NCBI RefSeq assembly: GCF_947497935.1
Contig: NZ_CANMIO010000006.1
Coordinates: forward strand, 232,941-296,940
DNA: 64,000 nt
Reading direction: 5' to 3'
DNA from: an uncultured Shewanella sp.
GTDB taxonomy: Bacteria > Pseudomonadota > Gammaproteobacteria > Enterobacterales > Shewanellaceae
Shown: positions 21,037 through 30,059 of the stretch, one piece after another
Numbering within the stretch: position 1 is the stretch's first letter
Layout of the letters: the number at the start of each line of letters is the position of its first letter
Notes under the pieces: generated by a model
What the model saw: only the letters and a program-made list of their open reading frames with translations
Database searches by the model: none
What the model was told of the DNA's origin: nothing
Program-made: the position numbers and the translations under genes

Positions 21037-22014
21037 ATGAATAAGTTAAGCGCTAATTACCTGTTCGATATTCAAGTATTCGTTTTATTGTATGAATCAC
21101 TCAACGCTACGGCAGTGAGCCAAACTCTTGGAGTGCCGAGTTCTAAGGTTAGTCGGAGCCTAAAGTCATTGAGACATTCGCTGAATGCTCCATTATTTAT
21201 ACGTAAGCAGCAGGGCTTCGAGCGAAGTGATTTAGCGAATGATATCTATCCTAGAATGAAGCGCATAGTTGATTTAGCTAAACAGTGTGAGCATATGGAT
21301 ACTCATGCTAAGTGTACTCGAAAGCGGGAGTTGGTGATTGCTTGCCCTTCCTCCTTGTCATTAAACCTATTGAGCGAGCTTCAGCAAAAAGCGATAGAAG
21401 AAGAGCAAAGCTATATATTCCACCTTAAACCCAGTAGCAGCAATGTCGTAGACTTATTAAAGCAGCAGTATGTAGATATCGCAGTCACATCTAGTGCTTA
21501 TAACACGGAGCAGTTGTGTTCGAGTTTAATCACCAAGTCAGATACCTATGTTCTGGTTGCGAGACGTGAACATCCTCTATTCAGTTGCAATAAGTCACTG
21601 GATATTGATGACATATGTGATTATCCGTATATCAGTTTTTCTGGAAGCGATCTTAATGATGTCATTGATCCCATCGAGTCCTACGCTTTAGATACTGAGC
21701 GAGATTTACACTTGGTGCTGAGGGTCTGTTTCTTGGCTGACCTTATGCTTGAGCTAGAGAAGAGTGATGCAGTTTCACTTTTAAATCATTCAGATGCGAT
21801 AACATTTCTTTGTCAGCGTGGAAACATTGCCGCTATGACCTTAGACGATGATTTGAGTCAGCAGATTAATCAGAGAAGTGGTCAGTGTCATTACTATCTG
21901 ACACAAATGCGCTGTGACCGAAACTATCCGGATTGGGTTGGCGGTGAAGTTGACCGTTATATTAGGGCAAATGTTATCTCCAAAGCTGGAGGTCATCATG
22001 AAGAAGTTAGCTAG
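21037..22014 (+). CDS. LysR-family transcriptional regulator
   Basis: 325 aa with an N-terminal winged helix-turn-helix typical of LysR proteins (ATAVSQTLGVPSSKVSRSLKSLRHSLNAPLFIRKQQGFE) and a C-terminal periplasmic-binding-protein-like effector domain. The start ATG follows GAGGGTGA. It is transcribed divergently from the decaheme cytochrome. The 3' end overlaps the next LysR gene by 17 bp. The effector is unknown. Confidence 0.88.
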   Translation: MNKLSANYLFDIQVFVLLYESLNATAVSQTLGVPSSKVSRSLKSLRHSLNAPLFIRKQQGFERSDLANDIYPRMKRIVDLAKQCEHMDTHAKCTRKRELVIACPSSLSLNLLSELQQKAIEEEQSYIFHLKPSSSNVVDLLKQQYVDIAVTSSAYNTEQLCSSLITKSDTYVLVARREHPLFSCNKSLDIDDICDYPYISFSGSDLNDVIDPIESYALDTERDLHLVLRVCFLADLMLELEKSDAVSLLNHSDAITFLCQRGNIAAMTLDDDLSQQINQRSGQCHYYLTQMRCDRNYPDWVGGEVDRYIRANVISKAGGHHEEVS

Positions 22015-22948
22015 TATCCATCTCAGCACGATTGAGATCTTCTGTCAGTTATACCTTAAAAATAGCACTAAGGATGTGGCGACTAGCTTATCTTTATCGC
22101 AGCCTAAAGTCAGCCGTGCATTAAATGGGTTAAGAGATGTGTTTGGGGATCCCTTATTTATTCGTAAGAATAATAAACTGGTTCCGACTGAGTTCACTCA
22201 TACCTTATACGATGCATTCGCTGAAATCATGGATTGTGCGAACTCGATAGAAACTGATGCCATTAATAGCGTTGTTGTTCCAGATCCTCGCATCGTTATA
22301 AGTACTGTTCCCCAATTAGAATTAGGCTTGGCCCAGCAAGTTATCGAAGAAGCTGAGCATAGTAGTGTTAATCCCCACCTCGCTATCTCAACGCTGGCTT
22401 GGTCAGAAAGAAGTGAGCAGCAGTTGGTCGATGGAGAGATTGACGCTGTGATTTGCTTTAAGCCTTCAACTAGAAAAGAGTTATTATCAAAATCGGTTAT
22501 TCAGCACCGAGGCGGTCATCTTATCGCTCGAGCCGAGCATCCAATTTGGAGCTCACCCAGCATAGATAAGATGATTGATTACCCTATGGTGAAACTGGTG
22601 ACTATGCCATTTCCTGCCAATAAATCTCCCATAGGAGTCTATGCAAAGGCGCAAGGCAAACCAATGCAGATCTATGCAACTGCACCAGACCTAGGCAGTG
22701 CGGCCAGTAGTCTATTAAACTCTGATGCACTAATGATAGTCGGAGTCCAAGGCGCGGTGGATTTTTTATCAAGCATTAATGGCTTACGTGCGAGGAGGAT
22801 GGATTACGCCGAAGATAAGTATTTACTGGAAGGCTTTTCTTACCCGACTGTGTACTTGTGGCTTAAGCGTTCATTAGATGGCAAAGTGATAGTCCCCCTA
22901 TGGCTTCAGCAAACCTTAGAGTCCTATATCGTCAATGCTCATAAGTAG
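21998..22948 (+). CDS. LysR-family transcriptional regulator, overlapping its neighbour
   Basis: 316 aa. The start is ATG 21998, preceded by CTGGAGGT inside the end of the first LysR gene; a longer frame upstream lacks this RBS. The helix-turn-helix reads DVATSLSLSQPKVSRALNGLRDVFGDPLFIRKNNKL, close in pattern to the first gene, so the pair probably arose by duplication. The 17 bp overlap implies translational coupling. Two LysR proteins made together may form separate dimers or mixed oligomers; the sequence cannot say which. Confidence 0.87.
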   Translation: MKKLASIHLSTIEIFCQLYLKNSTKDVATSLSLSQPKVSRALNGLRDVFGDPLFIRKNNKLVPTEFTHTLYDAFAEIMDCANSIETDAINSVVVPDPRIVISTVPQLELGLAQQVIEEAEHSSVNPHLAISTLAWSERSEQQLVDGEIDAVICFKPSTRKELLSKSVIQHRGGHLIARAEHPIWSSPSIDKMIDYPMVKLVTMPFPANKSPIGVYAKAQGKPMQIYATAPDLGSAASSLLNSDALMIVGVQGAVDFLSSINGLRARRMDYAEDKYLLEGFSYPTVYLWLKRSLDGKVIVPLWLQQTLESYIVNAHK

Positions 22949-23011
22949 CAGAGTGGCAGATGAGCCGCTAAACATTACTTTAGAGCTTTCTCCTCCTACC
23001 TGATGTAGTGC

Positions 23012-23017
23012 TATAAT
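23012..23017 (+). promoter_or_regulatory. Probable native dusA promoter -10 box, now stranded
   Basis: A consensus TATAAT lies about 160 bp before the truncated dusA start. It has the position expected of the original dusA promoter, now cut off from intact dusA by the 16 kb insertion. The -35 element is weak. Confidence 0.4.
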
Positions 23018-23174
23018 GCGCGATTATTGCACTTCACCGATTTATCTTCCTTCGATGTAGATATTGTTAGCCACTTTTTGTGGTTTAGGCAAAGAGTCGG
23101 GCATTTTTTCAGATAGGCACTTAAGCCAGAGTCGGGCTATAGCTGTCTTTATTTTTAAGTTGGATAAATAGTTT

Positions 23175-23255
23175 ATGTCAGTGACACCAATCAATCGTAC
23201 CTTCTCAATCGCCCCCATGCTGGATTGGACGGATAAGGTTCCCACAGCTCTTTAA
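23175..23255 (+). pseudogene. Stranded 5' fragment of dusA (26 codons)
   Basis: The ATG at 23175 opens a frame reading [20 protein letters not shown] and then six element-derived codons to a stop. The segment [13 protein letters not shown] is identical to the N terminus of the intact dusA at 39584. This is the native dusA start left at the far side of the island after integration. It keeps the host leader but can make only a short peptide. Confidence 0.85.
23202..23235 (+). repeat. Left attachment site (attL) in dusA
   Basis: The 17 bp core CCCATGCTGGATTGGAC (23214-23230) is repeated exactly at 39611-39627. Flanking matches TTCTCAATCGC and GATA are each separated from the core by one mismatch. 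Host sequence lies to the left and element sequence to the right. Confidence 0.9.
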
Positions 23256-23416
23256 TTTAGTGGTCTTGTGGTTTTAAAGGTTTTATTTGGGTACTAATTG
23301 GGTATTGTTTGAAGAGTTTGGCACTCTCACTTGTAGAGTGTAAGTGCTGTATATATTTTAAGATTTGTTCCTGAAAAGTTGAAGGGGACAACATGTGTCC
23401 CCTTCGGTTTGCTTTC

Positions 23417-23698
23417 CTAACAGCGCCTCTTGCCCCATTCAATCCTCGCTTCAGTACATCGGTCTTCGATGTATAAAGCCAGATCTTGTATGGAGACCAT
23501 ATATGGTGACTTCTGACTATCGCTAAGTCTGACTGCTGGCAGAGGTAACTCGCTAGCATTCGCTTTTCGATTTGCAGTTTTAATACTCATATGAAAGACC
23601 TTTTCACAAATCTGTTCTAGAGGAATTAAAACTTGTTGTCCGTACTCAGCCATTAAAAGAAGTAATGTTTGCGGAGAAGCGGTTCTTGTTTGAGTCAT
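23417..23698 (-). CDS. PrtN-like (pyocin activator family) small regulator
   Basis: 93 aa. The pattern LLLLMAEYGQQVLIPLEQICEKVF followed by LPLPAVRLSDSQKSPYMVSIQDLALYIEDR resembles the PrtN pyocin-activator family, whose members occur on prophages and islands and activate transcription. It lies immediately inside the left end, reading towards attL. It may act as an excision or activation regulator of the element, but no target site could be identified. Confidence 0.6.
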   Translation of the reverse strand: MTQTRTASPQTLLLLMAEYGQQVLIPLEQICEKVFHMSIKTANRKANASELPLPAVRLSDSQKSPYMVSIQDLALYIEDRCTEARIEWGKRRC

Positions 23699-24210
23699 AA
23701 GATCACCTGATTGAGCAAAAAGGTTAACGCTGCAATCATCACTTACACTTCCACAAAACCATCAAGTATGTCGCTCAAGCGCTTAATTAATCTTAGGTTT
23801 GAGGTATATTCCCCCTAGTTAAAGACGATCAAACATCGCTAATACGTTGACTCGATTACATTAACAAATTGATTGATTCTGGTAAAGTTAAAGGATGGAC
23901 CTTTTATCTATCAGGCTAACGCTAAAAGATTGGATGCAAAGTTATGAACTCAATTTATCATCATTATCTCAGTTTGGCTCTTTCATGAGTAACTTATCTT
24001 AGGTGCTAATGTACTGTAATCGCTTTTACTATGAAAAGCTTGTTTGACGCTTAGTTTATGATATTAAAGCCTTTTAATTCTCACTTTGACTGTTTGGTTT
24101 AATTTTAGAAGTACATTCTTGCGTGTAGATTTCTGCTGTTGAACATATTTTTTAATTCATGATTATGGTAATGTTCTGGCATATAAACTTCTTTGAATTG
24201 TGATTGAATT
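23699..24210. other. Gap between the PrtN-like and mod genes
   Basis: 512 bp of AT-rich sequence. A 35-codon frame (23895-24002) begins directly after AAAGG with no proper spacing and is not called. The region should hold promoters for the divergent prtN-like and mod genes; none is clear by eye. Confidence 0.4.
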
Positions 24211-26004
24211 ATGACCGTTTTAGACGAGCTTTTAGTAGCTCTATCCATAGATGAACGCCTTGTTATTGACGGTAAGTTAGCTAAAAATAAAATCGTAGAA
24301 CTTGCCTTCAATCTTGACCCTACACTGCTAAAAATACTGTTGGCTAATGAGCGACTAAAAAGTCATTTCTTTACAGATGTGGAAGGGATGTTAATTTTTG
24401 ATAAAGTTGCATTTCAGCGCTTCGTTAATAATAAATCTTTTTTGCCTGATAGCTTTACACAATTTAAAAATAAAATTGGTCTTTCAGTTGATAACCACTA
24501 TTTGGCTGACTCTAACGATGTTGTCCTATCTTGGCCGTACAAAGATTGCGTTTTAGAAGGTGGGCAAACAAAGGACGATCAGAAACGTAGTGAAGTTTTT
24601 TGGAATGAGACACTTGCACCTGAACAAGTCGATACGCTTCTTGCTCCTAAAACACTGACGAACTTTAAAAAGTTTGATAAAGATGGAGAGCACTCTGAAT
24701 TTAAATTAGGTGATGCTGATAATTTGATTGTAAAAGGGAATAATTTATTAGCATTAAGAAGTATTCTTCCAAGATATCGGAGGAAAGTTAAGCTTATTTA
24801 CATAGATCCTCCCTATAATACAAATAATGATAGTTTCTGTTATAACGATTCATTTAGCCATTCAACATGGCTTACTTTTATGAAGAATCGTTTATTGATA
24901 GCAAAAGAATTATTATCTGAAGATGGATCTATTTATGTTCAGTTAGACTATAACGAGATCCATTATGCCAAAGTTCTTCTCGATGAGATATTCGGTCGAG
25001 ATTTATTTCAAGCTCAATTGATTTGGAAGCGTACTTCGTCAAGAGGGGATGCTAATACATACGGTACTAACCACGATACGATTTTGTTTTATAGTAAGAG
25101 CGAGAACTTTAAGTTTAATAAAACCTTTACTGAATATGATGAAGAATATAGAAAACGTTATAGGCAAAAGGATGAACGAGGTTTCTTTCTAGACCGAGAT
25201 TTATCTGCTAAGGGGTTAAAAGGCGGCGGTTATGAATATAAATGGAGGGGCAAAGAAGGCTATTGGCGTTGTCCTGAAACTACTATGCAAAAATTAGAAG
25301 CCGACAATAGGATTTATTACACTAATACGGGCACTCCAAGAATGAAGCAATACTTACATGAAATGCAAGGAAAAGCTGTTCAAGATGTGTGGGATGATAT
25401 TAATGTTATTAATTCTCAGTCAACCGAACGTGTAGGATATAGTACTCAAAAGCCTGAAAAATTGTTAAAGCGTATAATTGAAAGCTCTTCTGATGCTGGA
25501 GATATTGTTGTCGATTTCTTTATGGGAAGCGGAACAACTCAAGCAGTTGCTCATAAAATGAATCGTCAATATATTGGTATTGAGCAAATGGTTTATATTG
25601 AAGATACAACCCTGCCTCGTCTTAAAAATATTATATCTGGTGATCAGAATGGAATATCTAAAGAGGTCAACTGGCAAGGTGGAGGTTCTTTTGTTTACTG
25701 TGAACTAGCTGAATTAGCATCTAAATATTCAGATTGGGTGGAGCAAGCTAAAAACTCAAGTGAATTAATTGCTATCTGGAATGAGTTAAAAGAAAGTTCT
25801 AATTTATCGTATAAAGTTGATCCTAAAGAGTTTGATAGAAATATCGAAGCATTGAATGAGCTTTCTTTTGAGGAACAGCAGCGTTTTCTTATTGAAGTAA
25901 TAGATAAAAATCAGCTTTATGTCAATTACTCTGATATTGATGATGAAAGTAATGGTGTTTCAGAGAAAGATAAAAAGTTAAACGAACAGTTTTACGGAGC
26001 ATAA
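24211..26004 (+). CDS. mod: Type III restriction-modification methyltransferase (Mod)
   Basis: Beta-class adenine-N6 methyltransferase and recognition subunit, 597 aa. The catalytic motif DPPYNT (199-204, in KLIYIDPPYNTNND) precedes the AdoMet motif VVDFFMGSGTT (about 430-440), the motif order of beta-class enzymes. The region between them (about 240-400) is the target-recognition domain. The gene ends 5 bp before res. The recognition sequence cannot be predicted, and no simple repeat suggesting phase variation was seen. Confidence 0.93.
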   Translation: MTVLDELLVALSIDERLVIDGKLAKNKIVELAFNLDPTLLKILLANERLKSHFFTDVEGMLIFDKVAFQRFVNNKSFLPDSFTQFKNKIGLSVDNHYLADSNDVVLSWPYKDCVLEGGQTKDDQKRSEVFWNETLAPEQVDTLLAPKTLTNFKKFDKDGEHSEFKLGDADNLIVKGNNLLALRSILPRYRRKVKLIYIDPPYNTNNDSFCYNDSFSHSTWLTFMKNRLLIAKELLSEDGSIYVQLDYNEIHYAKVLLDEIFGRDLFQAQLIWKRTSSRGDANTYGTNHDTILFYSKSENFKFNKTFTEYDEEYRKRYRQKDERGFFLDRDLSAKGLKGGGYEYKWRGKEGYWRCPETTMQKLEADNRIYYTNTGTPRMKQYLHEMQGKAVQDVWDDINVINSQSTERVGYSTQKPEKLLKRIIESSSDAGDIVVDFFMGSGTTQAVAHKMNRQYIGIEQMVYIEDTTLPRLKNIISGDQNGISKEVNWQGGGSFVYCELAELASKYSDWVEQAKNSSELIAIWNELKESSNLSYKVDPKEFDRNIEALNELSFEEQQRFLIEVIDKNQLYVNYSDIDDESNGVSEKDKKLNEQFYGA

Positions 26005-26009
26005 CGATT

Positions 26010-28619
26010 ATGACAATGCTTCACGAAACTTTTAGCACACTGAAATTTGCTCTTGGTGAGAATGTTTTTTCTGATCTTGTGCCTGAATATATTAGTAGCA
26101 ATTTAAACCCTAGCTTTGATATACGACCATATCAAAAAGAAGCATTTGGCCGTTTTGAATATTACCTTGACTCTTATCAAAAGAGACCGAAAAATGAGCC
26201 ATTAAATGTGTTGTACCATATGGCTACTGGATCTGGTAAAACTCTGATTATGGCTGGGGAGATACTTACGCTTTATAAGCGTGGGTATCGTAACTTTCTT
26301 TTTTTTGTTAATAGCACTAATATTATTAAAAAAACAAAAGAAAACTTTTTAAATAAAGGTTCATCTAAATATCTGTTTAATGAGTCTATTAATATTGACG
26401 GTGATTTGGTAAATGTAAAAGAAGTAGAAAGTTTTGCAACGACTAACTCTAGTGATATCAATATTGTTTTTACTACGATTCAAGGTCTTCATGCTGTAAT
26501 GCTTAACCCGAAAGAAAATGCACTTTCGATAGAAGATTTTGAAGATAACAAACTAGTATTAATCTCAGATGAAGCGCATCATATTAATGCTGAAACAAAA
26601 AATAAGAAAAGTAAGGAAGAGCAACATTCTGTAGATAGTTGGGAAAATACGATTAGAGATATTTTTAACGCAAATAGTTCTAACGTAATGTTGGAATTTA
26701 CAGCAACAGCAGATTTAGCAGATCCTAAAATAAAAGCTAAGTATCAAGATATTGTACTTTTTGATTATCCTCTAAAACGCTTTAGAGAAGACCTTTACTC
26801 GAAAGAGGTTAAAGTTTTTCAATCAGATAGCGAACCATTTCCGAGGGTGTTAAGGGCTATAATTTTAAGTCAATATCGCCGTAAAGTTTTCGAAAAACAT
26901 CAGCTTATTATTAAACCAGTTATTTTGTTTAAAGCAAAAACTATCGCTGAGAGTGAGGCTTTTCATAGAGAGTTCTTAGGTGCAATTGAAAAAATTGACA
27001 AAGATGATCTAGAAAAAATAAAGAATACCTCAGTTGATGGTGATGTTATTTATACTGCCTTTCAATTTTTTGAAAAAAACAATATCAACTTGGATTCATT
27101 AGCTTTAGAGCTAAAAGAAGATTTTTCAGTAGAAAAAACAATCGAAGTTAACAGTAAAAAAGCAGAAACTTATCAAATTGAATTAAACTCGTTAGAAGAT
27201 GCTGATAATGAAATACGTGCCATTTTTGCAGTTGACAAACTCAATGAAGGTTGGGACGTTCTAAATCTATTTGATATTGTTCGTTTATATGACACCCGTA
27301 ACAAATGGGGTAAAACAGCAACGCAAGAAGCTCAGTTGATAGGCCGTGGTGCTCGTTATTGTCCTTTTAAAGTTGAAGATGAACAGCCATTATATCAACG
27401 AAAATATGATATTTTAGATGATACGGAAGAGGCTCATGAATTGAAGATTTGTGAAGAACTTTATTATCATTCTGCACACAATCCTGAATATATAAGTGAT
27501 TTAAACATAGCTCTTCAAGAGATTGGTATTAAAGCTAAAACAAGGAAAGCACTTTCTTTAAAGGTTAAAGATAATTTTAAAGAAACATCACTTTATAAAT
27601 CTGGTTTGATTTATGTAAATAAACGGGTTTCATATGACCGTTCAAAGGTTAAAGGTCTTGACAGCTCAATTATTAACACTAATTACTCTTATGCTATTAA
27701 GACTGAACACTCCAATGAGTTAACAATATTTGACAATGCAACAGTTAAGCATTTAAAGCTTAAGAGAGAAACTATTAAGTTCATTGAGATTGGGAAGCAT
27801 GTTGTAAGAAAAGCGATGGCAACACTTCCTGTCTATAGGTTTAATGAATTAAAATTATTATTCCCTAGCTTGAAAACATTAGATGAGTTTATTGTTTCAA
27901 GTGATTTTTTAGGTGGGATTTCAGTAGAAATCAGTGGCCGAGAGGATATATTAAATAATATACCACAAGTTGAAAAATTGAAGATAAGTAAGAAAATACT
28001 TCAAAAAATTGCTGAAAGGCTAAATGTTAATCGTATTGACTATCAAGGAACAAAAGAGTTTACGCCTAAAACTATCAATGAACTTTATGATACAGATAAG
28101 ATCTTAAATATTGCTAATGATGGGCTGACAAAACAAGAGTTTGGTATTGCTCAAAGTGAAACTACTAATGATGAGCTCTCTTTAGACCTTTCTAAGCGTG
28201 ATTGGTTTGTGTTTAATGAAAATTATGGAACATTAGAAGAGAAGTCTTTTGTTCGCTATTTAGATTCAATGATTAATGATCTTCAGTCAATCTATGACGA
28301 TGTATATCTTTTAAGAAATGAAAAACACTTTAAGCTTTATACATTTGACGATGGTCGTGCTTTCGAGCCTGATTTTTTATTACTTTTAACTAAAAAAGAG
28401 CAAGATCTTGAACTAACTTACCAGGTATTTATAGAACCTAAAGGTGAACATCTAATTGAGAGTGATGCTTGGAAGCAAAACTTTTTGTTAGATTTAAAAG
28501 CTACCCATAAAATTGAACAGGTATGGCAAGGTAAGAAATTTATTGTTTGGGGACTGCCATTTTACAATCATCAGTCTCGAAAGGCTGAATTTATACCAGC
28601 TTTTGAAACGTTACTTTAA
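26010..28619 (+). CDS. res: Type III restriction enzyme helicase/endonuclease (Res)
   Basis: 869 aa partner of Mod. The superfamily 2 helicase core has Walker A HMATGSGKT (70-78) and DEAHH (about 186-190), and the later motif QEAQLIGRGARYCP is like helicase motif VI. The C-terminal nuclease has the PD-ExK pattern EPDFLLLL then IEPKGEHL (about 785-812). The full complex would cut DNA bearing unmethylated, oppositely oriented sites after ATP-driven translocation. The start is 5 bp after the mod stop. The gene looks intact. Confidence 0.93.
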   Translation: MTMLHETFSTLKFALGENVFSDLVPEYISSNLNPSFDIRPYQKEAFGRFEYYLDSYQKRPKNEPLNVLYHMATGSGKTLIMAGEILTLYKRGYRNFLFFVNSTNIIKKTKENFLNKGSSKYLFNESINIDGDLVNVKEVESFATTNSSDINIVFTTIQGLHAVMLNPKENALSIEDFEDNKLVLISDEAHHINAETKNKKSKEEQHSVDSWENTIRDIFNANSSNVMLEFTATADLADPKIKAKYQDIVLFDYPLKRFREDLYSKEVKVFQSDSEPFPRVLRAIILSQYRRKVFEKHQLIIKPVILFKAKTIAESEAFHREFLGAIEKIDKDDLEKIKNTSVDGDVIYTAFQFFEKNNINLDSLALELKEDFSVEKTIEVNSKKAETYQIELNSLEDADNEIRAIFAVDKLNEGWDVLNLFDIVRLYDTRNKWGKTATQEAQLIGRGARYCPFKVEDEQPLYQRKYDILDDTEEAHELKICEELYYHSAHNPEYISDLNIALQEIGIKAKTRKALSLKVKDNFKETSLYKSGLIYVNKRVSYDRSKVKGLDSSIINTNYSYAIKTEHSNELTIFDNATVKHLKLKRETIKFIEIGKHVVRKAMATLPVYRFNELKLLFPSLKTLDEFIVSSDFLGGISVEISGREDILNNIPQVEKLKISKKILQKIAERLNVNRIDYQGTKEFTPKTINELYDTDKILNIANDGLTKQEFGIAQSETTNDELSLDLSKRDWFVFNENYGTLEEKSFVRYLDSMINDLQSIYDDVYLLRNEKHFKLYTFDDGRAFEPDFLLLLTKKEQDLELTYQVFIEPKGEHLIESDAWKQNFLLDLKATHKIEQVWQGKKFIVWGLPFYNHQSRKAEFIPAFETLL

Positions 28620-28642
28620 ATAAACAGTTCAGGTAAAAGGTT

Positions 28643-28825
28643 ATGACGATCACAAAGCACAACAACATACGATTTGTAGTTTTGACCCATTTGCTTGATG
28701 GTGAAGCTAAAAAGCTTAAAGAACTGGTTAAGCCATTATCATTACACTTTCAGCTATCTGATGAAGAGGTTGAAAAAATGTATGATTCTGGCAATGGACC
28801 TGTGGTCTTGGATCGGATCTCTTAG
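28643..28825 (+). CDS. Small protein resembling an Mrr N-terminal winged helix
   Basis: 60 aa. The pattern HFQLSDEEVEKMYDSGNGPVVLDRIS resembles the N-terminal DNA-binding domain of Mrr-type restriction enzymes (LSDEER...PSGxQxVFxNRVxWA), but the frame stops exactly where the conserved Trp-Ala would follow and there is no catalytic domain. It lies 23 bp after res with AAAGG close to the ATG, and a terminator follows. It may be a truncated mrr remnant or a small DNA-binding accessory or regulator of the type III system. Confidence 0.5.
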   Translation: MTITKHNNIRFVVLTHLLDGEAKKLKELVKPLSLHFQLSDEEVEKMYDSGNGPVVLDRIS

Positions 28826-28852
28826 TAGGTGTTTCAAGTTTGTCATGAATAA

Positions 28853-28884
28853 AAAGAGCCTATGACCGAAGTTATAGGCTCTTT
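28853..28884 (+). terminator. Terminator after the type III R-M operon
   Basis: An 11 bp stem (AAAGAGCCTAT/ATAGGCTCTTT) with a 10 nt loop, flanked by A and T runs, lies 27 bp after the small gene. It would also work on the minus strand for the convergent operon. Confidence 0.8.
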
Positions 28885-28989
28885 GCTTATTGGCTTTGAT
28901 GTTTCCATCTTTAAGCCTCCAATTAGTATGTCTGCAATTGTGAAGTGATGATGTTGAAGTATTTCACTAACTCTGGATTAGTTCGCCTA

Positions 28990-29385
28990 TCAATAACTGG
29001 CTCTGCCATCCTCTCTATATATAAAGTCAGGTTGACCGCCTAGGATGTTGGTAATTGCGATTTCTTCAAGAGATCGAGATGCATTTGAAACTTGATATTT
29101 TAGCTTCATCAATTTTGCAGCAAGCTTGTTGTGTAAAGGGAATGTAATTCGTCCAGATAGAAATAACTCTTCAATTTGATCCTCTGTCAGATTGGGTGTT
29201 ACCTTTTCTTTGATAATTGGCCAAGGTGCTTGGTGAAGGGGGTTAAGCTCTGAATCGATAAACTTGAAAAACGCTCCATAGTTTTTGGTTCTTTTAAAAT
29301 TGGCGATTTTTTCAAGTTGGCACTTACTTTCTTTTATGTGCCACTTCAACATTTTTTCTAGTAATTTTGCTTCGTTGTTATACAT
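28990..29385 (-). CDS. Hypothetical protein of the island operon (131 aa)
   Basis: No family recognised. The start was set at the ATG giving MYNNEAKLLEKMLKWH because GGAG lies 6 nt upstream; a longer frame to 29445 lacks an RBS. The protein is Lys- and Leu-rich and probably helical in its first 100 residues, with no signal peptide, membrane segment or metal motif. It is the last gene of a minus-strand group of five running from 31327. Confidence 0.6.
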   Translation of the reverse strand: MYNNEAKLLEKMLKWHIKESKCQLEKIANFKRTKNYGAFFKFIDSELNPLHQAPWPIIKEKVTPNLTEDQIEELFLSGRITFPLHNKLAAKLMKLKYQVSNASRSLEEIAITNILGGQPDFIYREDGRASY

Positions 29386-29515
29386 GTTATTCTCCATTTT
29401 TGGGTAAAAGGAGGCTAAACGGCACAAAATTAACTTTTGTGACACCTCCTACTCAGGAATGATTTCTCTAAGATTTGGTTAAGCATTTAATATCCTATTT
29501 GGACTTTTTACGTGT

Positions 29516-29731
29516 TTACTTCGGTTCTTCTCCTGCGATCACAAGCTGGTAGAAGTACTCACTTGGGTAGTAAAATGTCACTATGTTGATGGCAATGTTG
29601 AAGCTATTGCTATCCATAGATTTTAGTTTGTTTAGTCGATAGTCTTTGCCTTCATATAAGCTCTTTACGAACTCATATAGTCGGGGCTGCTTAAGTACTA
29701 TCTTTGCGAGTTCTTCGTATGATAAATCCAT
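29516..29731 (-). CDS. Small hypothetical island protein (71 aa)
   Basis: Starts MDLSYEELAKIVLKQPRLYEFVKSLYEG, with AGGAAGC upstream inside the end of the preceding gene. Only one base separates the two genes, so translation is probably coupled. It is acidic to neutral and predicted helical. No family recognised. Confidence 0.6.
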   Translation of the reverse strand: MDLSYEELAKIVLKQPRLYEFVKSLYEGKDYRLNKLKSMDSNSFNIAINIVTFYYPSEYFYQLVIAGEEPK

Positions 29732-29732
29732 A

Positions 29733-30035
29733 TTATTTCTGCTTCCTTTTTTTAGTTTCATTTGTAATCAATGTCATAACCCTAGCTGTAGCCCATTTTT
29801 CGCTGTCTGTAAGAGACACGTTTGGGTTATATAGGTGATATTTATATAAAGAATGAGCTTTAAGAAGTACGGTTGTACTGGCTTGTTGCATAAGTTCAGT
29901 AACCATTGGCTCTTTGGCTGCCTTATAGACTAGTGGCGAGACTAGAACATCTTCGATTCTACTCATTAAGTAGAATGCTCCATCTTTAGATAACAAGTTG
30001 CTTTCAAACATCATTTTCACATTGAAATTTTTCAT
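29733..30035 (-). CDS. Hypothetical island protein (100 aa)
   Basis: MKNFNVKMMFESNLLSKDG start with AAAGGAT upstream. It ends in a Lys/Arg-rich tail (NETKKRKQK). No membrane segments or known motifs. It is the third gene of the minus-strand operon, 24 bp after the 198 aa gene and one base before the 71 aa gene. Confidence 0.6.
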   Translation of the reverse strand: MKNFNVKMMFESNLLSKDGAFYLMSRIEDVLVSPLVYKAAKEPMVTELMQQASTTVLLKAHSLYKYHLYNPNVSLTDSEKWATARVMTLITNETKKRKQK

Positions 30036-30059
30036 ATTTTTTATCCTTTAGTTAGTTTG

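Noticed and set aside
23257..23559. 100-codon minus-strand frame at the left island end
   Set aside because: Overlaps the better-supported PrtN-like gene in another frame and has no RBS or family pattern.
23895..24002. 35-codon plus-strand frame upstream of mod
   Set aside because: The only AAAGG is directly against the ATG, leaving no spacer, and the product shows no pattern.
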